Below are positions 29,953 to 40,320 of a DNA stretch of 64,000 nt, piece after piece (within the stretch, counting starts at the first letter, position 1; each line of letters starts with the position of its first letter). A program made the position numbers and the translations under genes. The stretch covers positions 2,418,001 through 2,482,000 of the forward strand of contig CP025323.1 of the NCBI GenBank assembly GCA_004014935.1, read 5' to 3'. The notes under the pieces were generated by a model. That model searched no databases and was not told where the DNA came from. It saw nothing but the letters and a program-made list of their open reading frames with translations. This stretch comes from Saccharomycopsis malanga. Lineage: Eukaryota > Ascomycota > Saccharomycetes > Ascoideales > Saccharomycopsidaceae.

Positions 29953-31125
29953 ATGGAATTCGCACAGTTTATATTGGCAACATTACTGTTCACAAGCGGT
30001 TTTGCCGGAAATACGTCGATGGTTCATGTTGAGAAACGCAATAGATTGACGAGTCTGAGATCCAAGAATAGAGGCTATTTTACAGCATCACTTCGGAAGG
30101 ATCAAAATGGTCTATATTACACATCTGTAGCAATTGGGGCATTCAAAAAGAGATTGCAATTACTATTTGACACCACATTGACTGATGTAATAATTCCTGC
30201 TACTGTTTCGTCAATACCCAATACCAAAAAGTTCCAGCACACGTTATCGCCAACATACATGTTTCTACAAAGCCCTTTCAACCTACAATATCCCAATATT
30301 GAGTCGAACAATGTTCTTACTGGGGAATGGGGCGCAGACAGTTTTGATTTTAATGGAAATGTGATTGGCAATGTGCGAATGCCTCTTGACTTGTCTGGAA
30401 AGCTTCAGCAGGGTGTTTTAGGACTAGGCAGCATGACCTCGACCAGAGGGCCTGGGTCCAACTCCGCAAGTTACAATAGTTTGCTTCAAAGCATGAAAAA
30501 GCAAGGTTATATAAGAAAACTGCTTTACTCAGTGAATGTAGGAGAAGGTAATACAGGAAGTCTTATATTCGGAGGAATAGATAAACATGCGTACACAGGA
30601 ACGTTACAGTATGTGGAAACTTTCTCTAACATTCCTTCTGAGGAGCTCGAAAGCCAGACTGCTCCTGATATCTTTTACAGTAACCTGTTTGTAAATATAG
30701 ATTCTATTCTCTATCAAAACACTGCCATAACCGCGTGCTCCCAAATAGCGACCATCAACACCAGAAGCAGTGTGACAACAGTGCCAGAAAGAATCTTCAA
30801 TGAGCTAGGACAATGGTTTGGAAGCTATGCGCCAGATTTGGCAGCTTATGAGATCGACTGCAAATCCACTACAGGAAACGATTTCGAATTTAACTTTTCA
30901 AACCAAAAGATTATTGTAAAGTACAAGAATATTGTTGTCCCTGTCAAGGACTCTAACGGCAATAAGAGGTGTATTTTGGGAATCAAAGCGAGCCCTGATG
31001 ATTACATCTCTTTAGGAACAAGTTTTCTGAAAAACGCTTACATTGTGTTTAATATGGAAGATCGTCTTCTTGGCTTGGCCCAGAGCAAATATTCCTATAT
31101 CCCTAACATTGTGGTGGCAAGTTGA
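29953..31125 (+). CDS. Yapsin-like aspartic-protease homologue, catalytic pair incomplete
   Basis: 390 residues with a hydrophobic N-terminal signal (MEFAQFILATLLFTSGFAG), so probably secreted or in the secretory pathway. The pepsin fold is recognisable: YYTSVAIGAFKKRLQLLFDT, GVLGLGSMTSTRGP, GSLIFGGIDKHAYTGTLQYV and a C-terminal SLGTSFLKNAYIVFNMEDRL. The first active-site motif reads FDTTLTD instead of FDTG/FDSG-S, and the second, normally DSGTT, reads INTRSSVTTVP, so the second catalytic Asp is Asn. The flap tyrosine segment is also altered (TGEWGADSF). This is most likely a non-proteolytic member. There is no GPI signal: the chain ends polar after YIPNIVVAS. Confidence 0.82.
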   Translation: MEFAQFILATLLFTSGFAGNTSMVHVEKRNRLTSLRSKNRGYFTASLRKDQNGLYYTSVAIGAFKKRLQLLFDTTLTDVIIPATVSSIPNTKKFQHTLSPTYMFLQSPFNLQYPNIESNNVLTGEWGADSFDFNGNVIGNVRMPLDLSGKLQQGVLGLGSMTSTRGPGSNSASYNSLLQSMKKQGYIRKLLYSVNVGEGNTGSLIFGGIDKHAYTGTLQYVETFSNIPSEELESQTAPDIFYSNLFVNIDSILYQNTAITACSQIATINTRSSVTTVPERIFNELGQWFGSYAPDLAAYEIDCKSTTGNDFEFNFSNQKIIVKYKNIVVPVKDSNGNKRCILGIKASPDDYISLGTSFLKNAYIVFNMEDRLLGLAQSKYSYIPNIVVAS

Positions 31126-31751
31126 GCCATTTCGAGGGTTAAGTAGAGATTGTTTTTATTTTATACAAAGCTGGTAGCTAGTGTTAAATTCTACATGGTT
31201 CTATCAATCTCCTATGCTATTTTGTAGATTGGAGTAATTTGTCTAAATGGTATTTTAGTGTGTTTTTAAATATCAAAATAAAACTGTTGGAACTTTCTAT
31301 GATGATGGTGGTATGTTATATAAAATTAGTACAAGTTACGAAGATAACAGAGAAGATATAAGACATTTTATTACTAAAATTAACATGGTTACATCTATAT
31401 GCGTATACAAACAACTGTCCATAATTCAATAATTATCATAATCCATCTTAATCACTATCATTAACGTACAAGCCGCTGGGCCGTATGGCTCAGTGACCAG
31501 TGCTCTCGGAGAAGAGAGGTTATACCAAACTGCTCGAAATATAAGACTATTATTATTATTATTATAGATTTTAACATTTCCTGATATGGCGCATATACTA
31601 GCGTCAACACCCATGCGACTCATGCATAACTATACATGATGCTCATCTTTTTCACTATATGGCAAACAATTATAAAGTGATAAATAATCCACATTGAAGC
31701 TTGATAACGCTGAAGTAGCTAAAGTAAACCAGGCTGACAACCATAATAAGG
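31126..31751. other. Protease-NUR1 intergenic with one SINE fragment
   Basis: 626 bp. Contains the short SINE copy at 31469-31566. No gene otherwise. Confidence 0.55.
31469..31566 (+). mobile_element. tRNA-SINE-like element, internally deleted
   Basis: Head GCCGCTGGGCCGTATGGCTC with A box TGGCTCAGTGA (31486-31496), CAGTGCTCTCGGAGAAGAGA, then a jump straight to CTGCTCGAAATATAAGACTA and an ATT tail. The whole body and most of the core are absent. Confidence 0.75.
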
Positions 31752-32852
31752 ATGCCGATAGTAAGAAGACAAAGCTGGCGGGCCAAAATAGCGTCTTATC
31801 CGTTTGATTTATATCTCAAGTTGAATGAGCAGTTTAGTACCATTGATTGGGATTCTTACAGTGATGAGTATCTGATACCAATAGGGTTATTGCTCAATGC
31901 TCTTTTCTTTGCCACTAGATACTTTCAGCTTCGGAAAGATGGATTTATTACGAAGTATGATCTGGAATACAGCGATTTGTTTGATGCTGGGAAAAACTTG
32001 CCACTTTCTAGATTATTAAGAGAATCTGCCGCCTCACAAACCGAGAGTCCTTTTTTGGTATGGCTTCTCAACATTGTAGGTCTTGGTCTTGCGGTAATAA
32101 GCTTTGTAAATGCGTATTTCTTGTTCTTGGGCAGCTACAGAACATACAGTTTATTTATTCGTGGATCAGACTATGTGCCAAACACACCCAGTGCTTACAA
32201 AGAGGAGATTGATCCTGGTCTTTACAATAAAGAAAGCGCTCCCACGCTGTTGTATGGACACTTTAAAAGCTTGTTCTTCAACAGTAGCCAAGAAGAAATA
32301 GACCCAGCCAGTTTTGTATGGAAATTGGACGTTTGGGAACCTTCTAGACTTCAATTAATAATTTTAGCGGTTTTTTCACCTCTACATGTTTTGTACTATT
32401 ATTCTTTGAAGAGCACATCTCTTTTTAGCTTTCTTTACATTACGGCACTCTCATTGTTTCTTTATTATTTGATTTTTTCAAAGTTCTTGGTCTTGCTCAA
32501 AGATCGCCAATTGATCTTGTCTGAAACGTTGAACGAATACGACCTGAAATTTGTCAAACCTAGGCTTTCTAAAAGACTTGTTGATGCCTCGGTGGATGCC
32601 ACCAGAGGACCTTTTGTAAACAATACCGTTTATTTCTCGTCTCCAGCTTTTCATAGCCGAGAATTCCCCACTTATCGGTTAAAAGAACAGCACAATTTAG
32701 CAAGCAGAGACAAGGATTTGTTGAAAGAAAACATAAAACGACGCCAGTCTTATGCCTTGTCAGAGCGTCATGTTATGCCCAAACGTCGGGCTTTGTTTGA
32801 TTACGATCACCGCGAGTCGCCTTATTCCAGTCGTAAAACTAGTTTTGACTGA
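31752..32852 (+). CDS. NUR1: Nuclear rim protein NUR1
   Basis: 366 residues, polytopic. Hydrophobic segments lie at about 41-59, 101-127, 199-218 and 222-249. The N-terminal block WRAKIASYPFDLYLKLNEQF then IDWDSYSDEYLIPIGL aligns with the S. cerevisiae Nur1 block LTSPLDLQLVINEKLEMINWDAY, and GSYRTYSLFIRG with GYFKTYNLF. NEYDLKFVKPRL matches the position of QEYEDKHIMARI. Nur1 with Heh1 tethers rDNA to the inner nuclear membrane in S. cerevisiae. The C-terminus is basic and polar (nucleoplasmic). Confidence 0.85.
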   Translation: MPIVRRQSWRAKIASYPFDLYLKLNEQFSTIDWDSYSDEYLIPIGLLLNALFFATRYFQLRKDGFITKYDLEYSDLFDAGKNLPLSRLLRESAASQTESPFLVWLLNIVGLGLAVISFVNAYFLFLGSYRTYSLFIRGSDYVPNTPSAYKEEIDPGLYNKESAPTLLYGHFKSLFFNSSQEEIDPASFVWKLDVWEPSRLQLIILAVFSPLHVLYYYSLKSTSLFSFLYITALSLFLYYLIFSKFLVLLKDRQLILSETLNEYDLKFVKPRLSKRLVDASVDATRGPFVNNTVYFSSPAFHSREFPTYRLKEQHNLASRDKDLLKENIKRRQSYALSERHVMPKRRALFDYDHRESPYSSRKTSFD

Positions 32853-33288
32853 GTTTAATACCTGTAGCACTATTGGTGAACTGTGTTGGTGTTTTGGGCT
32901 ATCGATTTGATAAAATAAGCAACCCAATTGCATTTTTATAATATATTTGATAATTTTTCTATCAGGCCCAGGACATATTAGTTTCGTAATTGGAATCTTT
33001 ATTTAAATGCTATATATCCTGTTGAAAATATACAACCATTAACAACTTCGAGTTGTTAGTCTTCAAAATGAATTTTTCTTGTAATTAGTGAAAAGTCGTC
33101 TCTAGCCGGACTCGAACCTGGGACGAACCTGTTAGGCCAATTTCTCTTTTTTGTCAAGACCACTGGGCCATCCTGCCCAATAGGTTCACTACAGATATTA
33201 AAACCAAAAAATCATTATATTACACAGTAGCAGTATGCTACAAACATCTATAACCATAAAAAGCATGAAAACAAGTTGTGGAAATCGA
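32853..33288. other. Convergent spacer NUR1-zinc-cluster gene, filled by a SINE
   Basis: 436 bp, more than half of which is the element at 32937-33184. No gene. Confidence 0.6.
32937..33184 (-). mobile_element. tRNA-derived SINE-like element with intact A and B boxes
   Basis: On the minus strand: TATTGGGCAGGATGGCCCAG with A box TGGCCCAGTGG (33160-33170), AGAGAAATTGGCCTAACAGG, a perfect B box GGTTCGAGTCC (33108-33118), then a body unlike the other copies and a decayed 3' core (TTACGAAACTAATATGTCCT, GGGCCTG). The A-to-B spacing of about 42 nt is that of a class II tRNA. This copy best shows the tRNA ancestry of the family. Confidence 0.78.
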
Positions 33289-36099
33289 CTAATTATCCAT
33301 TAAATCATCAATTTTCGTAAACAAGTAACCGTCTAGAAACGTTGTGTAGAGATGGTTACTTTTCATTTCGTGGAGTCTTCGATCTAACCAAGCGGTGGTG
33401 TCACTAATGCCGTTATTGTCTGACGAGTCCCCGTTGATGGAACTGTCAGCAGGTGATAGGATATCGATATTACCTACCACGAAAGAAGGAGGAGTATGAA
33501 CATTTGTCTTACAAATAGACAGACACTCTTGAGGAGCCAATGTGATGAAGATGTTGATAAAATCCTCGACAGTTTGGTCGTTTAGTTTCACAAAGATTTG
33601 CTCAGTTGGCGGTTTTTGCTCGTGGCCATCTAATCCATATGCCTGGCCGATATTATTGTCTGTCAGAGTATCTGCAGAGAAGGCAATCAAATGGAAGGGT
33701 TTGCCTTGCTCGCAAGCACTGTTTTGCTCCTGGAGTTTTACTAGAACGTCTCTAAAGGCTACGTGGTATCGTACGACGTGATTGTAGAACTTGCAAGTCT
33801 TTTCGTACTGCGATACAAGGGCGTAATCGTAAATTTTCAAAATGAGGTTTTTGAAGTGGATAAATCTTTCCAATTTGAGCGAAGTTTCAAGCAAAACATG
33901 GGGGTTATTCTGCTTTTTGAGACATGACACTCTTTTAGCTAGATTGGAGACGGTGAAAAAAAGCCTGTAGGAAATACCCATTAAAAAAACACTTACCAAG
34001 GCACCAATATCGTTGACCAAAGGATAAAGCTTGTGGTTGAAGGATTTGAAGGACCGGTTTCTGTGGAGTTTGAGAAAGTCCTGGTTGTGAGATATGAAGG
34101 TTTCGTGGATGACTTTGAGAACAGAAACAACGGTGGAGGCGACTTGTTTGAAAAAGTATATAAAGTTTGGAAGATTGTTCAGCAGTTCGTAATGGAACAA
34201 GATGATCAAACTCAACTTCAACTGAGCCAATTGGAGAACCAAGTACTTTTCAAAGTTGAGGGCCTTGGAAAGGACTAGATAATATAGCTGGGTTTCGGGA
34301 GACTCCTTGCTGGCTTTGTGGAACCAGAAGTTCAGATCGGTATTGAAATAGGCTACAATGTCGGATCCAAAGTGGTGTTTCATCATGTTGTCGAGTTTCA
34401 CGACATAACCATAGAACTGTCTCATTGGAATGGCTCTGTCTTGGTAGATGTGGGCCACGATATCCTCAATGAGGCAGTTTGAGTCGTCAAACATGAGATA
34501 CGCCTGGTCAATGAGTAGAGAGCTGATATCAGGCGGATGGATCCAGTCCTCGCGCACCTTTGTAGCAGGAAGCTTTACATTGGAGCGGTGAGCAGCGTGG
34601 AGGAAGCCAGATGCCATGCTTTCCTCTGCCCCAAAACGTCTGATCAAGTGCCAGAAACGTCTAGCCATGTAGGCAAGGTTGTCCTTGCCGATGCAGAGCC
34701 CAGAGTAGTTGTGGGTGATGTAGCCCATGCCAATGGACTCCCAGTCTCTGTAGAGACCGATGGAGGCGGCCTGGGCATGGATGTTGCCGAAAAGAATGTG
34801 TCTTTCGGAGCCGAGAATGCTGTTGGACGACTCCTCGCAGGTGCGGCGATAATAGTAGAAGTATAGGATTGCACCTAGCACGTTGATGCTGCTTTTCTGC
34901 AACGCTTTGACCTGCGAAAGACAGATGGAGGCCACGTCTATATATTCGGGTCCGATGAAGCCGAGATTGGCTACGCTGAGGATCTCGGCCTCAATGGGGT
35001 CCCCGGTCAAAACAAGGTCCGGATTGAGCTTCAAAGACAAGTAGCTGATTCGGAGAATCACCAAAAAGGCACTTATCACAGAAAGGTCGATAAAAGTGGT
35101 CACAGACACCTTGTAGGTGCAGTTCTTCAAGGCCTGGCTGTCCTCGGGCTGGAACTTGAGCCCAATGATGATAAGCTCCAAATCTCTCTTGAAGCTGCGG
35201 AGATCCAAGACTGGGACAAACGGGTAAACGTACCGTTCAAAGTTGTCCCAGAGATAGAGCACCACCTCCAAACGAGGCAACAAGCGCTCGACCTCGCGGA
35301 TGGACGTCGCCCGCACGTCCTCCGAGGTGGTGTTGTAGCTCAAGAAGCTCATACGGCTTCGTTTCGACGTGTACACCGAGGCCAACAAACTGAGATTGTA
35401 CCGGTGGTGCGGATTGTTTTTGTTAATGGTCTTGTCGAACAAAATCTGGAAATTGTGCGACCGGAAGTCCTCGTTGAGTGCTGTGGGCAACGAATGGATC
35501 AAAAGATTCACATCTGCATCCAATTTCTTCTCTTTCATCTTGGCTTTCAAATTACGGTATGCTGAGTTCTTGAATCTGAAAACTACACGTACATAGGGAT
35601 CTCGGCCAACTATATGGTACGTGTTGAGCGGCTTGACATCCAAAACACAATTTGTGCGCAATAGCAACGACACGACGTTGTCGGGAAACAATTCAATTAC
35701 GTCCTGCTCATTGATGTGCGGATTGCAGCCTGTCTTTCGCATCATCTCCGAAATCTCTAAAGCCCGGAGCTTCGCCTGATACTCGCCGATCTTCTGCTGC
35801 AAATACTCCCTGCTGGCCTCGCCCTGGTCCTTGCTGGTGCTCGTCACAATCTTCGAGATGTCGTACTCGATAAATGGATCAAACCGCTGCTGCGGCGTCG
35901 TCACAGACTCTATGATGCCAAACGTCTTGTCCGCCGTCATCCCATAGCTGTACGTCTTTGTGCTATAGTCACATTGGTGTCCATTGTCGTGTCGAATACA
36001 GTACGAACACGCCGGCTTCTGTTGGTCACATTTCTTCTTCTTGAGCCGACAAAATGAACAGGAAAATGTCTTTCTGGCTCGTTTCCTTGGAACACTCAT
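33289..36099 (-). CDS. Zn2Cys6 transcription factor (paralogue of the gene at 47703-51993)
   Basis: 936 residues from ATG 36099 (MSVPRKRARKTFSCSFCRLK); a seven-codon extension upstream begins with TTG. The binuclear zinc cluster is at residues ~14-41, spaced C-2-C-6-C-6-C-2-C-8-C (CSFC ... CDQQKPAC SYC ... C), preceded by a basic stretch. A coiled segment follows near residue 100 (EYLQQKIGEYQAKLRALEIS). The middle holds the fungal regulatory domain, with LYLWDNFERYVYPFVPVLDL and IHAQAASIGLYRDWES. The same blocks occur in the factor at 47703-51993, so the two are paralogues. A large TF with a nuclear role; target genes unknown. No intron is needed, unlike its paralogue. Confidence 0.9.
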   Translation of the reverse strand: MSVPRKRARKTFSCSFCRLKKKKCDQQKPACSYCIRHDNGHQCDYSTKTYSYGMTADKTFGIIESVTTPQQRFDPFIEYDISKIVTSTSKDQGEASREYLQQKIGEYQAKLRALEISEMMRKTGCNPHINEQDVIELFPDNVVSLLLRTNCVLDVKPLNTYHIVGRDPYVRVVFRFKNSAYRNLKAKMKEKKLDADVNLLIHSLPTALNEDFRSHNFQILFDKTINKNNPHHRYNLSLLASVYTSKRSRMSFLSYNTTSEDVRATSIREVERLLPRLEVVLYLWDNFERYVYPFVPVLDLRSFKRDLELIIIGLKFQPEDSQALKNCTYKVSVTTFIDLSVISAFLVILRISYLSLKLNPDLVLTGDPIEAEILSVANLGFIGPEYIDVASICLSQVKALQKSSINVLGAILYFYYYRRTCEESSNSILGSERHILFGNIHAQAASIGLYRDWESIGMGYITHNYSGLCIGKDNLAYMARRFWHLIRRFGAEESMASGFLHAAHRSNVKLPATKVREDWIHPPDISSLLIDQAYLMFDDSNCLIEDIVAHIYQDRAIPMRQFYGYVVKLDNMMKHHFGSDIVAYFNTDLNFWFHKASKESPETQLYYLVLSKALNFEKYLVLQLAQLKLSLIILFHYELLNNLPNFIYFFKQVASTVVSVLKVIHETFISHNQDFLKLHRNRSFKSFNHKLYPLVNDIGALVSVFLMGISYRLFFTVSNLAKRVSCLKKQNNPHVLLETSLKLERFIHFKNLILKIYDYALVSQYEKTCKFYNHVVRYHVAFRDVLVKLQEQNSACEQGKPFHLIAFSADTLTDNNIGQAYGLDGHEQKPPTEQIFVKLNDQTVEDFINIFITLAPQECLSICKTNVHTPPSFVVGNIDILSPADSSINGDSSDNNGISDTTAWLDRRLHEMKSNHLYTTFLDGYLFTKIDDLMDN

Positions 36100-39000
36100 A
36101 CTCCACCATATGGTTTCCAATGTCCTGCAACTCTTGTCCCTAAAACCTCTCTATTTCAACACTTATTTTTTTTTTTTCTTCTCGATGAGCTCGAGATTCA
36201 AATGTGTTCAGTTGTATCGTTTTTTCTTTCGTGATTTTCAGCCTAACCTGGAAGGCGGAATCCGAACCCCGTTACGTAATGCATGCGTCCACACGCGTCC
36301 ACACGCATCCCCCGACAGGCTCCAAATCCATGGGCCTTTGACCTTTTTTTCCCTTTATATCCAACAAAAAGCATTCTTAATATTTATTTCAACTTTTTGG
36401 ATCATCTCGCACTGCAACTTTTGACTAACAACTCTTGTTTTTTCATCAATATCAATAGTATCCGAAAAATCAGTCCAGCAAAATATTAGTCGCCCGCGTG
36501 TCTCTTGCAGAAACATGCATATTTCTGCAACCCGTATGCTGGACTGTCTTTACCCAAGTATCCAGAAATCAATTGCCATAAGGTCAAGATGCCATATAAA
36601 CTCTGAAAACGCCATTTTGTTGATTCATCTGTGCTCAAACAAACTAATAACTGGCATTCTTTTGATAGATACTATGTTGAATATTACAATTTATAGCGAA
36701 AATGTAGAGACAAAACCAGTGAAAATGATTCATTTTACTTAATAGTTTGTCAATAACACTCGATACAATTTACCTGATAGTTTGTAAATAAAATTCGATC
36801 CAATTTACCTATCGTATTTTCAAAATGTCAAAACCTAACAGTTTTTTGCAAAATCTCTACAGCTTCCATAAACGTAAATTATTTGATAGAACAATTTGTT
36901 TCCTAAACAGAAACTAAACTACTAAATATAGAAACATATCAATCAGAATGTAGAAATTTTTGCAAGCAGCACATCAATCAAATCAAAAACAACTAAAAGT
37001 GAAGCCCAAAAGTAAATCCAAAAAGTGAAGCCAAACAGTAAATCCAAAAAAATAAAACTTGGAACCAAAGAACAAAAAATAGAACGACAATAATAAAAAT
37101 AAAACATGTGTAAAAAATAAAAATTCAACAAAATCAAACTAGTAAAAAAAAAAATAAAGCCAAAAAGGGGAAGAAAGCAGACATGAAATTTTTTGTATTC
37201 ATATACACTATATAATTGAAAAGATTGTATAATATAATATTATAAACAGACTGGTTTAAAAATGAGTTTCCACCAATCCTATGGAATAATAGGGCAAATT
37301 CTACTCACCAAATGGGTATTTTAAAGATCAAAAATTATGGACTTCTCCAGACCAAATCCATGCCACCCGGCGAAGGTGGTCGCATGCAGGTGTATGCATG
37401 CATTCATGCATGCTTGTATACATGAGTATGCGCGCTTAAAAAAAAAAAACAAAAAAAAGCACTGCATAAACATGCATGTACATTAAGTATTAGACATGCC
37501 GGTGTGTCATGTTCTATACTATATAACAATTGTATGAAGGGCATTTTGACGGGCTGAGGTATAAAACATGGCATAAATTGCGCCTCTACAGATGTAGGAA
37601 GTGGAAAAATGGTAATGGTAGCGCAACCATTGAGTCTAATTTACTTTTATTTTTTATTTCCACATTCTTTTTTGAATCAGTCTCAAGTGACATGTAAGAA
37701 TGTGGAAAGTACTTGTATGCAAGTCATACAAAATCTGTTGTTAACCTGACGCCGGTATTGCATATACAGAAAAGGCATTGAACTGCAATACATTTTTAAT
37801 GGCCTACTTGTGCTATATTTCCGAAGAGTAAGTAATCTTGCAGCATGACGGATGGTTTCCCAGTACTTTTTCTTTCTAGTACCATTTTCTGCCAATTGCC
37901 GCAAGATTCGACAGTAATGTATATCATTTTAACATTATACAAAATTCATAGAAAGTTGAAAGAATATATGCACTATGCAGTGTCATAAACTAAACAATGT
38001 GATCTGAAATGCGGTGGCTGTCTCGGCTTACTTTCTTTGCAGGCAGGCTGAGCGTCATGTACCAGCGCATTACTTTCCCATTGTAGAACATCTCCGTTAA
38101 CAGCGCTTGGTAACATATCACCTTTGAAAATTGTTTATTTGTTAATAATAATTATAGTTAATACCAACTTGTACAATATATTCTGAAATCATTTTGGTAT
38201 TCCAAGGTTATCAAACATCAATAAGGCTATATAGTTTTGAATTCAGTTCAGTAAGCTTTAAGTGCATCTACTTTAAATATATCATATCTATAGTACTACA
38301 TAGTAATCAGCACTGATTAAGCAGTAGGAAATCACTAACTCACTTTAGCGTATGTTTCAGATAATCTGTGAGCTTTAAATTATGGTGAATCAGAAACACT
38401 ACTGAGAAAATCAATAAAAATGGTATAATTTTTTACGTCTGAATGCATAAATATTTTCATTTATCTAAATTTGAAGGCAAACTGTAAAGATCTAAATAAA
38501 GATTTGAACGAACACAGAATCTCTAATATTCTGATTAAAAAGACACATGTGGCCGTTAACACTTGTCAATAACTGGAATTACACAGCATTTTCCAATAAA
38601 AAAAATCAATTTTCTATTCTAACCAAGCTCTCTAATCTCATACTTTTCAACCGATCTTTAATTACCACCATTTGGATTCATAACATACAGATAAATTAGC
38701 ATTTCCACCAGAAAAAAATAATTTATATTATCATCATTGATTCTTTTGTCTATCATTATAAATTAATGAAAATGACTTTACAAATTATTTATTAACTATT
38801 CTGAGACAAAAATTACTAAAAACCACTTAAAAACCTTAGTCTTACCCTATTTAAACATAGAGTTGGTTCCAACGTTTCTTGCTACCATAAAAACACTCTG
38901 AGACACAATATCGTAAAAATAACTGTTTTTGAAAATAGTACTTGCTGGTAATGACACTTCTTCTTTTGAAATTTCTTCAATTGATATCGATATATTATGT

Positions 39001-40320
39001 TGGCTTCAATTTATTGTCATGAATAAACCATTACCCAACCAAAAACTTCTGGAAACACCAAAGCCTTCCTTCACTTCTTTCCCGGGAATTACCGCATTGG
39101 GTCAGAGACATACATACATGCATGCATGCATGTATGTATGTATGTATGAATGAATAAATGAATGCATGCACACTGCACACTGCAGGCTGCAGGCTGCAGG
39201 CTGTAAGCTGCACAATGCACATTATACACACCTGCGCCCTGCAGACATTTCATGTGAGCCCATGCATGCAACCTGCTGGCGACACATGTCAGAGACGTCA
39301 AAGACAAGAGCTGCTTCATACAAAATGTTGAGACACTCTGTTTGGGGCCCAAATTTACAAGATTTAACAAGGTCAGTTTAAATAAAAAGTATGCAGAATG
39401 ATGTGTGCTGCGTAATAGAGGGAAAAAAAAGAAGAGCTTCACAGCAAATGTATGCAAGAATACGTTCATATCATATGATAATGCATATGCGAGGTCATGC
39501 ATGTGTCATAACGCGGATATATGGTATCAAAATATTTATATATGAGTTGATGTAACCCAAGTTGAGTTCTATAAATTACTATAAATGCGGGTGAATAAGT
39601 GGGGCTAGTGATTAACTTGCAGTAGTGATTAGCAGCATTTTGTTCGTATTCTTATGGTAATTCTTGTGACTTTGCTTTATACTAGCCAATGGTGAAAGGG
39701 AGAGCACCTGTTAGGCCAATTGAAAGTGGTTTCCTGCCTCAAAGCGTTCGCTTAGTTGTCAGAAGGCTGTACAGTTCAGAGTCAAAAGTCATGGTTTCAT
39801 GATCCGCAGATCGTTAAACGGCCTCTTGCTATAGTTCGTTTGCTCAGTCGTAAATTGGTGCATATGAGGCGCGTTTCCCGGACCTTATCACGAAGTTCCA
39901 AAGCTTGTTACTACTGACCTCGTCTGACATGAATAGATAGATCGCCTTTACTCTCTCTAAAAGCTTCCTAATTAAGCCCAGGCGCCCCTGGCTTGAAAGT
40001 GTGATGCATGCATGGTTATGCATAATACTGCATACGACTGCATGTATTTAGCAACTGAGTTGCCACCCATCTTTAGCAATTGAATGAGTTTAATGAGCAG
40101 AGTGATACTTTTGTATTATTGTATTGACAATTGGTTATTGAGAGTTATCATATTACATTGTGAGCTGGTATATATTAGATTCTTTGAGTATATATATAAT
40201 AGTTAAAGATTTTACATATATTTTCAATTGCTATATTGTTATATCAATTACTTGACATATTTAGAACCATACAATCCTCTTTTCAGTTTATAGTATTTAT
40301 CGACGTTTAATTTACACGCA
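36100..40320. other. 4.2-kb gene-free region between a zinc-cluster gene and the RRM gene
   Basis: Divergent upstream region with no frame I can support. It holds poly-A-rich repeats (36950-37140, several AAGTGAAGCC and AGTAAATCCAAAAA words), a two-unit duplication at about 36738-36815 (ATAGTTTGT ... CGAT(A/C)CAATTTACCT), GCATGC-rich stretches at 37381-37440 and a 34-bp perfect palindrome at 39108-39141 followed by GCAGGCT repeats. Around 39680-39960 the sequence is less A/T-rich, but I recognise no RNA gene in it. Confidence 0.55.
39108..39141. repeat. Perfect 34-bp palindrome of ACAT/GCAT/ATGT tetramers
   Basis: The run goes from ACAT repeats through ATGC repeats to ATGT repeats, so both halves are exactly self-complementary. 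It continues into ATGA and, from 39178, three to four GCAGGCT units. This could extrude as a cruciform. Confidence 0.85.

Noticed and set aside
13686-32852. Possible CUG-Ser genetic code
   Set aside because: CTG codons are rare, and a few fall at polar positions (NUR1 NEYD-CTG-KFV, CSN12 repeat). But the best-conserved ones read as leucine: the aspartic-protease F-L-K-x-A-Y position and a hydrophobic CFT1 position. Evidence is mixed and does not support reassignment.
36943-37137. CRISPR-like or regular array at the AAGTGAAGCC repeats
   Set aside because: Only two to three irregular units in A-rich DNA; no regular spacers.
39661-39960. Structured RNA gene (U3, RNase P, SRP or telomerase RNA)
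   Set aside because: The stretch is less A/T-rich, but I could not match any conserved box of these RNAs by eye.
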